Origin: Trichosphaerium sp. ATCC 40318
Taxonomy: Eukaryota > Discosea > Flabellinia > Trichosidae
Direction: 5' to 3'
NCBI GenBank assembly: GCA_038496445.1
Contig: JALMLS010000281.1
Location: 62,001-126,000, forward strand
Length of the DNA stretch: 64,000 nucleotides
Position numbers and translations under genes: made by a program. Positions 1 through 9,142 of this stretch are shown here, piece by piece. The stretch's first letter is position 1. Each line of letters starts with the position of its first letter. Under the pieces are notes generated by a model. That model made no database searches. It saw only the letters and a program-made list of their open reading frames with translations, and was not told the origin of the DNA.

Positions 1-453
1 AGCCTCAATTATTTTCATTGAATAACTAAGGCCTCAGGACTACCCGTTGAAGCGTTTATTCGCTCTCCAAAGCCAGCACGGCGACAACGTAGAAATGTAG
101 CCGAAGACGAACCTCCTAAGAACAGTGCCCATCTAAACGGTGGAGATTCGGATGTATGCCGTTTGCTTTAGTGCAACTATTTATCAAGGCATTACTTTTT
201 TTTTTCAACTGACCCTTTTTTGACAAAAAAAAATTATATACGCTATGTTCGTAATTTTAATATCTACTGTGTTGTTTCTGACGTACACAATAAGGGCTAC
301 GCGTTAATTAGAAATGGAACCACACCTAAACCTAAAGGGGGGAGCACATGGCGAAATGGATCAATAAACGGCATAACAAAGGATTACGAGACTCCTAAAG
401 GATACGAGTCACCCAAAGAGTATGATGAAGCGACAAGCTTGGTGTTAGGGTAG
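1..453 (+). CDS. Partial unknown gene at the left edge
   Basis: An open stretch at about 32-157 reads as a basic, proline-containing peptide (core APSKP-like segment, RSPKPARRQRRN, then DEPPKNSAHLNGG) and stops at a plausible GTATGC donor. A second open stretch at 220-453 reads as a glycine, proline and lysine rich tail (PKGYESPKEYDEA) ending in TAG. Neither matches a family I know. They may be exons of one gene entering from the left, or two unrelated fragments. A T-rich AATTTT stretch follows to about 730 with no gene seen. Confidence 0.25.
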
Positions 454-734
454 TTTTGTTTTTTTTTGTTTGTTTACATTTTTGTGAGAAAATTTTATTA
501 CATCGCAAAAACGAACGAACAACACCATAAGGAACGCACCTAAATTTTTGGTGGCGGTCTACTTTTTTTTTTGGGGTTAGGGGCATTATTCCAAATACAT
601 TTTTATCTCATTACAAGCAACCGTAACGTGATTTAGCGCGTTTTTTTTATCTTTTTTTGAACCAAAATTTTTTTCGGATAGTTTTTTGCTTTTACTCGGA
701 GCTTTACCCAACCTTATTGTTTCTTTTTATCTAG

Positions 735-1312
735 ACAAACTGACATTGAGCAACAGCCTCTCTTTATTGGTAATCTTCAGAACGAGCAGCAGAATTATGT
801 ACATGCTTTCTGGGGACCTGTGTACTCTGTTATTCTACCAAGCCTCGTTTTAAGTGTTGTTACACCGGAGTACTTTCGTGGGTGTAAAAGATTTCTTTGT
901 AGCTTTGCTTTTTATCTACTTGCAATCCTTTGGATTCCAACTCTTATCTTGGCTCCTTTTGTTGGTTTTGTGATGGATCTACTACAAATTATTGCTTGGC
1001 TACTCTCATGTGGATTTTCATCTAGTCGATGGTCGTTTGATGTACGTCAAAAAGTGATTTATGAAGGCCACAAAATTGGACGTAAATCTTTGATGTTTTC
1101 TTTGAAAATCTCCTGCTTGTTGACTTTTTTTTTGACTTTTTTTTATTGAGTTGGTAATCGTTTATTTGTACTCATTTTTTTCAAAGGTTACTGTTGAAGC
1201 AACGTGTGATTTTGCGGCGTTTAAAGTACTTCTTGCAATTTTATTTTTCCCTATCGCAGTGCCTTGGTTGTTGTATCATTGCTTATGTGCTAAACGAACA
1301 AATGCTATTTGA
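735..1312 (+). CDS. Multi-pass membrane protein, unknown family
   Basis: The reading frame opens after an acceptor (ATCTAG) at 734 with a short polar segment (QTDIEQQPLF). Two long hydrophobic stretches follow (ILPSLVLSVV, then FYLLAILWIPTLILAPFVGF), then a basic loop (RQKVIYEGHKIGRKS). A further exon after about 1187 reads VTVEATCDFAAF and a third hydrophobic segment (LLAILFFPIAVPWLLYHC), with a basic C-terminus (CAKRTNAI) and TGA. The intron near 1115-1186 is T-rich and its donor was not pinned down. No upstream ATG was identified, so more 5' exons are likely. The sequence shows a small integral membrane protein with at least three spans; function unknown. Confidence 0.5.
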
Positions 1313-1515
1313 AAGAGAAACACTGTAATTTTACAACTACCCCCCGCCCTTTTTTTTTGGTACAACTCATGTGTTGTCATGTACATAATGTAAAGAAAAA
1401 CTGACTTAAAAAAAATATTTTGTCTTTTTGACAACTAATCGCTCTCTGACTAACTGTTATTTTGTTTTCTGTATCTTACGGTTAATTTATTAACGACCTA
1501 CAAATCTATCTCACC

Positions 1516-2245
1516 TTACAACTCATCTGTTACTACACCTGCTGCTTTTATGTCGGCATTTCCTAATGATTCTATTCCTTTTTTAGTCACGCTCATACAG
1601 TATCCAATGTTGATTTTATGTACACCAGCCAATGCTTGAATGCCTTCATCTGTTACTCCTGATAGTGAATTGAACAGATTAATTGAATGTACACCTGCTA
1701 ATACTCTAAGGCATTCATCATTGACCTGAATACATCCAACAAGTGACACTTCTCTAACTCCAGAAATTTCTTTAAACCCATTGATTGTAAGTCTCCAGCA
1801 ATTATCAAGATTTATATATTTAACTCCATTTAGTTCCTTCAAGTGTTTGTCTCTCAGGTCAAGGTGGGAGCAGTTGATTTTAGTGTACCTCAACAAACCT
1901 TTGTATTTACCAATTATAGGTATATCTGAGAGTGATTTTGGCTTTATTGAAACATAACCAACATGTTGGTGAATGACACTTGACAATCCACGGCTCGTTT
2001 GGGCAATGTTGAACCTGGACTTTGAAAGAAACGAGATAATACAGCAAAGTACTTCAATAGGGAGCTCCAATAAATTGATAGAGAGCTACAATAAAGGCAG
2101 TCAAAGTACTGATAGCTTGTGCGTAAACTCTAAGTATGGAAGCTTCTAGAAGCAATGACAAGAAAAAGTTTCGTACCGTTGTTTTGTCGTTTATTGTGTA
2201 CTTGGTATCAGGCTCCATGGAAGTGTGTCGGTCTGATTGAGACAT
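1516..2245 (-). CDS. F-box protein with short leucine-rich repeats
   Basis: A likely SCF ubiquitin-ligase substrate adaptor. The F-box is visible as LPIEVLCCIISFLSKS followed by NIAQTSRGLSSVIHQ. After it come about five short LRRs of the type GVxxINLxxCxxVTDEGI. The frame at the F-box has no ATG and is closed upstream by a stop, but splicing solves this: exon 1 (2245-2177, MSQSDRHTSMEPDTKY...) ends at a GTACGA donor, and a 91-nt intron (2176-2086) ends TTGTAG, joining in phase 0 to LSINLLELPIEV. About 212 residues. It belongs to the same family as the much longer gene at 9143-10821, which uses the same ATG-exon plus GTACG intron design. It is divergent from the RAD51D-like gene with about 90 bp between the two ATGs, so they may share a promoter. 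F-box and LRR calls are firm; the target is unknown. Confidence 0.85.
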
Positions 2246-2334
2246 TAAAAAGTACCAAAAGAGTCAACGGAGCGATAAAACATCAAAAAATAAGTGAAGG
2301 TGTTTCATAGAAAGCTCAAGTAGAGCCTGTAGGC

Positions 2335-3895
2335 ATGCCGCCGTTATCGACTGTTGACGTCCCAGAGTTGACACCCGAAATATTAGCGATTTTACAAGGC
2401 GCTCATATTCGTACAGGTAAGACATCTACGCGTAGGTATTGTAATACGACTCTAAAACGTGCTAGTGGAGGACTTACTATTTACTGGAAAGCGTTACAAC
2501 CCACAGCTCGGTTTAAGCCAAAAAGTAGTTAATTCGCCGTTAAAATATAGCTAAAAGCGTGCTAGGCGATTGACGTAATTGTTCAATCAGTTTACAATGC
2601 ATTCGTCTACAACTCTCAACCAAATACATCTAGACCGTCAATAAGCATCAAAACACACGAACCAACATTTATCACAACGAATAATACACCGTACGTTTAA
2701 ATACAAATTCCCGCCTGACCACGTCTAGCATCGATACTGCGCTTGCTGGTGGGCTTTGTACGGGCGAAATAACAGAGTTTTATGGACCTGTGGCGACAGG
2801 GAAAACGCAGGTAGGCTGTCAATCTTGTGTTCTTTCCTCCGTTATTTGAAGATCCTAACCATCACGAACAGATGGCCCATTTCTTCACCTTGAATGCAGC
2901 CTACAAAAATAGAGGAACTGTTTTTTATATAGATTCCTCCAACACCTTCTCAGCCAGACGGTTGGCTACGATGTATAAAATGGCAACAAATCACATGGTG
3001 AGTGTAAAGGTTTTGACAAGATTTTTCATTCAAAAAGTTCTATCAATGTTTCGTTGTTTTTCTGATTGTTCCAGCACTCCACACTACCTGTTGGCGCATT
3101 TCTATCTAGGGTTCGACACATGCCTGTGTTCGATGTAGAGGTACTATATGGGGTACTTAAACAATTACAGCTAGACTTGGAGGCCAAAGTATGTACCTAC
3201 ATAAATGTGCAGATTTTTTTAATGTTTTTTTCTTTGTAGAAAGCAGCTTTCTATAGTACACTCAAATTGGTCGTTATAGATTCTTTTGCTTGGATAATGT
3301 CTCCGTCAGTGTATGGGCAGCAAAACATCGGTACGTGTTAGTAAACACTAGAACAAAAATGCTATTCTTTTTCAGCGCTTGTTTTGTTATGCTGAATATG
3401 TTATATCTTTGTATTTATAATTAATATGCTTTATTAGGACGAAACCTCATGGGAGAGATAGCTAGACTTATGAAGATAATAGCAACTGACTATAAGGTTG
3501 CATTTTTAGTACGTGAATATGACATTAGTAATCTTCTTTTTTTTCATGTAATTCGCCTTTGCTTTATTTAAATATCTTATGCTTATGGCTCATGATAGGT
3601 CACAAACTACACAGTGTCTGCTAACCAAAATACTATAAAACCTGCTCTTGGTACGCTATTTTAAGCCTAACTAGGTCCTAACAGTGCCTTGTATTTCTCA
3701 TCCAGTTAATTTTTTTTTCAAGGTCAAGCATGGGGTGTTCATCCTGATGTACGTATAGAGCTTACTGATTTGGGATTTGATAAAAAGAAACAAATGCGTA
3801 TTGTATCATCCAAAAGACCAGGAATTGTTGATAATACTGTACAATATTGCTTCACAAGTGGTGGAGTGCTTGGGTTCTCCAATTTTTCAAAATAA
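2335..3895 (+). CDS. RAD51D-like RecA-family recombination protein
   Basis: A RecA/RAD51-fold ATPase; RAD51 paralogues act in nuclear homologous-recombination repair. Exon 1 (2335-2416) gives LTPEILAILQGAHIRT, like the helical N-terminus of RAD51D. Later exons give LAGGLCTGEITEFYGP, a Walker A motif GPVATGKTQ (about 2784-2810), NRGTVFYIDSSNTFSARR, a Walker B strand LVVIDSFAW (about 3265-3290), then NQNTIKPALGQAWG and the end at TAA 3895. The intron after GKTQ runs GTAGGC to GAACAG and restores GKTQMAHFFTLNAA. About eight short introns are inferred; donors include GTACGT and GTACGC. The PALGxAWxxxPDxRIEL pattern fits RAD51D best, with XRCC2 or RAD51B as alternatives. The Walker A Lys and Thr are intact, so ATP binding is expected. 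Confidence 0.8.
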
Positions 3896-4277
3896 ATTTG
3901 TTTATCTTTGGAGGAACTTTAGCGAAACATCTGTTAAGAATGTGACAACCTGACAAATGGTTGCAAGTGCTGATAGCAGAAAGTGTTTTTTTCAGTTAGA
4001 CCATGATATGAAATACCACCACGCTTGCCAACACTACCTCAGTTGTAAATTCAACGGTGCAAACAAGGATTTCAGTGGGAGGATTTTCTTTCAACAAGCT
4101 TTCTTAGTATTTACACCGTCTAAATGTTGCCAACGCATGCTTTAAGGTTAGACTCCAGGATCCAGATTCAGTAACAACAATCCACCATTTTTGTGACAAA
4201 GTAGCGACTTAACCTCGTCCTAAGCAAGAAGTTTCCTTGCTTATGTTTTAAGCATTTTTGTACATCAAAAACATCTA
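3896..4277. other. Intergenic, no gene supported
   Basis: An ATG frame of about 60 codons at 3957-4145 has no recognisable features and is probably chance. The rest is AT-rich spacer between the RAD51D-like gene and the secreted cysteine-rich gene. Confidence 0.5.
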
Positions 4278-4802
4278 ATGCACCTCTCTTTACTCGCAGT
4301 TTGCTTATTCTGCCTAAGCCTTGCGTTTGCTAGCACAAAGTGCGCTGCTAACAAGTCTGATGCTTGCACTGACCATTCAACGTACTGTGTGTTCTACTAC
4401 CAGACAAATGGCACCAACAATTACAACTGCTGGTGGAATAGATACACAAAAAGGTGTGGACCAGCGGAATTATGCAAAATAGCATCAAACGTAACTTGTC
4501 CTGCGTCTGAGTACGCCAGTACATGCCAATTTTCAGTATCGGAATGCAATAAACATTGGGTACATGGTTCGAAAGGTGTAGGTCAAAGATGTGTTTGGGA
4601 CGAAGGAACAAATAGCTGTAACAAGAAAGGACCTATATGTGGTGACAATGCAGGTCAATGTAATGCGTACCAAGCAGAAATATGCCACAACATAGAGCGA
4701 GAATCTTGTGGAAATTTTTACGAGCAGGCTGATTTGTATATAGCTTACAACTGCTACTGGATTCAAAACCAATGTAAGGGTGTACTTAAGTGTAGCCTTT
4801 AG
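4278..4802 (+). CDS. Secreted cysteine-rich protein, intronless
   Basis: A 174-residue single-exon frame from ATG to TAG. The N-terminus is a textbook signal peptide (MHLSLLAVCLFCLSLAFAS), so the product should be secreted or enter the endomembrane system. The mature part holds about 20 cysteines with a recurring spacing: a C, then CWWN or CYWI or CVWD, then C. This suggests three or so disulfide-bonded modules of about 45 residues, each with an aromatic-Trp centre (NYNCWWN, QRCVWDEG, YNCYWIQNQC). Several N-x-S/T sites are present. I do not recognise the family. Lack of introns sets it apart from most neighbours. Confidence 0.75.
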   Translation: MHLSLLAVCLFCLSLAFASTKCAANKSDACTDHSTYCVFYYQTNGTNNYNCWWNRYTKRCGPAELCKIASNVTCPASEYASTCQFSVSECNKHWVHGSKGVGQRCVWDEGTNSCNKKGPICGDNAGQCNAYQAEICHNIERESCGNFYEQADLYIAYNCYWIQNQCKGVLKCSL

Positions 4803-5445
4803 AACAACTAAGTTCAAATGTCCATCAAGGCATCATCAAATAAACACAAGGTTTCCCAAAGATAAATTTGCCTAGATTTGGCCTTTGTTGGTAGCCGTGG
4901 TGATTAGAACTATAGAAAGCTTGGGCTATTTTGTGATATCTTGCAGCATTTTAGTGGATGTCAAGACGTTCAAAATAAGTTCCAGTGTTTTTTAGCAATG
5001 GCTGTCTTATAATTGAATGTTTCAACTTGAGTTTACTTTCGCTGTTTATAAAATAAAAAGGATGGGCACGTGACACAAATTGCGAAATACGTCCGTTTTA
5101 CATACCCAAAAGCCTCAGATAAATATTGTTTCATGTGATTAAGAAATAATGAAGATCCAGAGTTTGTGATAGCGAAAAGTTAAAGAGTATCTCCTCTGAC
5201 CTTTTTATTCTTGATACCTTTGTATCCATAATCCTTTCCTTTGTAGAGTTTCATCAAAATGTGTATTAATTGCAGCTCTCTTCGATAGGCTGTGGAATTT
5301 TGTGAATGATTCTATGCTGAAAGTACAAATATAAGTTTGAATTTCACATGGAATATCCAGTAAACTCAAACGACCAAGTTTTCTGTCTATCTTTTTATTA
5401 TTCGAATGAGACTAAAATTAAAGTGTTATATGCACATAGAGTGGT
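4803..5445. other. Intergenic, no gene supported
   Basis: AT-rich spacer with no convincing frame. It contains a CACGTG at 5067-5072. The missing 5' part of the YwqK-repeat relic that starts at 5446 could have lain here, but I see no repeat units upstream of 5446. Confidence 0.45.
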
Positions 5446-5842
5446 GTGTCTAAAGAATGGTATGAGAGTGGACAATTGAGGTTCAAGAGCATGTGGGTTG
5501 ACAACAAACAAAATGGTGAGAACAAGGAATGGTATGAGAACGGGCAACTAAAAGGACAGTGTGCATGGGTTGATGATAATCGGCATGGCGAAAGCAAGGT
5601 GTGGTATGAGGGCGGACAACTACGAGGACAGTTTGTTGATGATAACAGCATGGTGAATGAAAACATGGCATGAGAGCGGACAACTAAGGAACAGTGCATG
5701 TGTGTGGGTTGATGGTAAACCGCATGGTGAAAGTAAAGAATGGTATGAGAATGGACAACTTGCTGAACTAAGTACATTTGTTGATGGGAAACTGAACAAT
5801 GAAACAAAGGAATGGTATGAGAATGGACAAATAAAACAATAA
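5446..5842 (+). pseudogene. Frameshifted YwqK/MORN-type repeat gene fragment
   Basis: The sequence encodes tandem units of about 24 residues: KEWYESGQL, KEWYENGQLKGQ, KVWYEGGQLRGQ, KTWHESGQLR, KEWYENGQLAEL, KEWYENGQIKQ, separated by VDxKxxGE linkers. This is the YwqK / MORN-variant beta-hairpin repeat. There is no ATG: the frame is closed by TAG just upstream of 5446. The first three units (to about 5640) lie in one frame and the last three (from about 5657 to TAA 5842) in another, so a frameshift splits the array. I read it as a decaying copy. A second broken member lies at 51624-52363. Unspliced upstream exons remain a possibility. Confidence 0.68.
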
Positions 5843-5909
5843 AATTGGAATCCGATTCTACTCAGCTGAATAAAACGTTTTATTATTATGTACAATAACG
5901 TTGTCACAG

Positions 5910-7755
5910 TCACAGTTTGTTAACATGAAATAAAGGTTCATACTTATACTTTTGAATAGTTGCAAACTCTAATTCAAGTGAGTTTGGTTTGTCTGTTTCT
6001 CTCCAATTGAAGTGTTGAACAAGTGATGGAATTGCCTTGTACAACAAAGTGATTGCTATACGTTCTCCAGGACATCTCCTAACACCTTGACCGAATGGAT
6101 TAATTTTTGTTTGCTGTGGTTTCTCCCATCTGGATGGATTAAACTTTGATGGTTCGTCCCAAGTATCATTGTAACATTCAGATTGATGCATCAAATAAAC
6201 GATTGACTAATAAAAAAAAGTTGAGTATGATGAAATTGTTTAAAAAAAAGGAATCACGTGATAGGTGACAGTACTTACGTTTTTAGGTACATTGTATCCG
6301 CCTATTGTAACGCTTTCTCTTGCTTTGTGAGGTACTTGAAGAGGTGCTATAGGTTTGATTCTGAAGACTTCTTGAACAAAGTTCTTTAGGTAACTGATTG
6401 CTTGAAGCTCCTATACAGGCTTTTAGTCTTTTGTTTTTGATGAAGTTTCAATACCTTAACAGACATTGATGATATATCTTTATCCCCTATCGCTTCCCTG
6501 AGCTTAACTTGAATATCAGGATGTTTGGAAAGCATTGTAAATGCGCTATGAGCAAAGTGTCAGAGCTTGAAATTTTAGCTATTTTTTCACTACATACGTT
6601 TGCAAACCATGTGCTGTTGTATCGAAACCAGCTGCTACCATTTCATTGAGAAACGCAATAAGCTCACCATCAGTTTTTTCAGGCATAGAAGTCAAGATGA
6701 TATCCAGCCAATGTCTTGTTTCTTTTGGATCATAAGTGTCACGTGCGTTTTTAACAATATCCCCAAAAATCTGATTTCGCTGTTCCAAAAGAGATGAAAA
6801 CTCTGCAACCTTGAGATTGATGTTAGTTTACGGTTATGGTGTTAAAGCAAACGTACTCTTTTTGTTTCCAGTACGGAGCACATTGGAAAGATATCTTGCA
6901 AGAAAGGAACAAGAGCGCCTTCCATCACTGCTTTTGATACTTTGAATAAGTCTGATAGCTCATTGTTGTCCTTTTTATACGCTCTTATACCGAACAATAG
7001 AGTTGTTATCATATTGAAAGTCATCGCATATGACACTTCACTTCCGGTTACAACTTCACCATCTTTGGATCTTTGTGTAAAAGTAGTGATAGCTGCATTA
7101 ATCTCGTTGTCGATTATTTTGTTTATTTTCTATTGAAAAAAAGTAAGGAGTTTGGTGTCACAAGTTTTTTTGGTTACCTTCATTCCTTTTCCAGAAGCCA
7201 AATCGTTCTTGAAAATGTATCTGTAACCCTTATGGTAATCGTTATGGTCAGAGGTAACACATCCTATTCATTCGTTAGCGACAAAAAGACAGATTCTTTC
7301 ACACTTGCCTCCTCTTGGGTCTGTACTGTAGATTGTTCTTAGAGCGTGAAAGTCATTCAATGGTCTATCTGATAATACGTTTCTATGCTTTACTACTGCT
7401 TCTTTTATGAGAGAAGCATCTGATATAAAAACAAACTAGAGACATGTGAGAAAAGAAGCGAACTCTTTCGGTTTTTTCAAAGCGCACTGTTTTAGAGCCA
7501 AAGTCCATACTGAAGATACCTCCGAGTTTGTTTGCGTAGTAAACTGCGGTACTAAAAGAACTGTTAGCTAGTCCTATAGAGGATTACCAGTACGTACTTG
7601 ACCATTTCCTTTGGATTTGTCCAGAGGTGAAGGTGACCAATAATTGGAATACTGAGTGGACTTGGAGGAAGACGCTTGCAAGATCTGTTCCAGTTTTTAT
7701 AAAAAGTGGTTGCTACCACTAATGCTGCCAATGTAATTGCTATCAATAGAATCAT
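5910..7755 (-). CDS. Cytochrome P450 monooxygenase
   Basis: Haem-thiolate monooxygenase, probably anchored in the ER. The N-terminus (ATG 7755) is a membrane anchor, MILLIAITLAALVVATTF, followed by the proline hinge LPPSPLSIPIIGHLHLW. The I-helix oxygen-activation motif is AAGFDTTAHGLQT (about 6600-6660), the K-helix ExxR is VQEVFRIKP (about 6345-6375), the PERF-region equivalent is FNPSRWEKPQ, and the haem-binding loop is FGQGVRRCPGER with the Cys ligand (about 6075-6110). The last exon ends EPLFHVNKL and TGA. Short introns interrupt the frame (for example the GTACGTA donor near 7597 after NPKEMVK). All key motifs are intact, so it is likely functional. Substrate and P450 family cannot be told from sequence. 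Confidence 0.9.
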
Positions 7756-9142
7756 TTGCTGTTACTTTAAGAATTTCTGTTGTGGTTGTTGCTGGTTGTG
7801 TTTTCTGATTTTGATTATTATTAACAAACCACGTGAATGTGGAAACGTCACAACATTCAAATCTTGTTCAGTGAAAATAACTCATTCATGAAAGTTACCA
7901 AACATGTTCCATTTTCACGTGAACGATACTTCTCTTCATTTACTGAAAATTCATCGTCTTGGCGATAAACAAACAACGCTTAGCTCCCAAGAACTCTTTC
8001 GGTTTCATTTTGGTAAATCTGTATGATGCTATCCAAGAAACTTTATCCCGAAGTGACGTTTCTTGACGAGTCCGTTCGGTATAACATACTTTCGAATCCA
8101 CGTCCCTAATACTGTGGTATGTGTTTAGGGCTAAAAACCTGCTGAGAAGCCAACATCGCAATCAAACCACGACACGAAAGAGTACTTTACCATCGCTATG
8201 TATCTTGGAACGTGAAACGAGCGACACGAACTCAGGAACCCGCTCGAATGTCTATCGTTTGAAATCGCGTATCTTAAGGATGACGGTTTCAATCATATTC
8301 AAATATCTATAGTTTGAGATCGTTTAGAATTTTACGCCGAAGTCACATCTGTATAACGTTTGATGAGTGTGATTGAAACCGTAATCCTTAAGATACATGA
8401 TTTGAAACAATAGATATTTAGATTGATCCAAAGTAGGTTGTTCGATGATAAACTCAATACAATCTAACAGTAAAACGGAAGAGTCCGGCATATTCCACTG
8501 ACAGGCTCAGTCTCACTCACATTGAACTAAGTACGGCAAAACGTCACACTACAAAAACCGACAAATACAGAAACGAACCAGTAAACAAAGAGAAAAGCAT
8601 TGTTTTGAGAATCGTTTATCAAAGTTAGATTGTACACGGTCAATCACATGTGGTGACTCCAGTTGTCTGGCCATATGTATCATAGTGACTACATTCTCTG
8701 TTCAGAGATGAGTGATCATAACTAGCCTTTAGCTTCCTATCTTCATACCACTCACCCAGCACTATTGCCTCTGATTTTCAACCACTAATTTGGTATGAAT
8801 TTTCAAATAGGTAATATTCATTAGTACTAGAGATGGCAGAAATACCAGTCCGAACTGGTTCCGGACCGAAACGCAAAAGACGGTCTCTAAACGGTCCAAA
8901 TGGTCCGCTGTCAAACCTTCTGACTGAAGAAGATGTACACTTCTGGTGAACGGAACAGACATCAGAAAGCAAGCAATAACTACTATAGCAAATAGAATTG
9001 AGTTTCTTTACATTTCTTTTTATCTAACAAATTGCCTTCATTTCCATCACCTGGTTGCTATGAGCTTGAACTATCTATTAGGGATAAATGTTTCTTTCTT
9101 CTTGAGAGTGTCTTTGTTGCATATTGGTTCAAAGGTATTGGT
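7756..9142. other. Gene-poor interval with an inverted repeat
   Basis: No supportable coding region in about 1.4 kb. It holds CACGTG sites near 7830 and 7918, the inverted repeat at 8245-8420, and a stretch near 8830-8910 rich in GGTCCGAAC / GGACCGAAA motifs beginning TAGAGATGGCAG, reminiscent of hAT transposon termini. Short open frames here have no recognisable content. Confidence 0.5.
8245..8420. repeat. Imperfect inverted repeat, about 50-bp arms
   Basis: The arm at about 8245-8294 (core ATCTTAAGGATGACGGTTTC) is matched by the reverse complement of about 8371-8420 (core GAAACCGTAATCCTTAAGAT). By eye the arms agree at roughly 85% of positions and enclose about 75 bp. Part of the left arm (CAAATATCTATAGTTTGAGA) recurs beside it. 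It could be a MITE-like non-autonomous element or a stem-loop. No target-site duplication was identified. Confidence 0.6.

Noticed and set aside
3957-4145. Short ATG frame after the RAD51D-like gene
   Set aside because: No domain, signal or splice support; length is within chance expectation.
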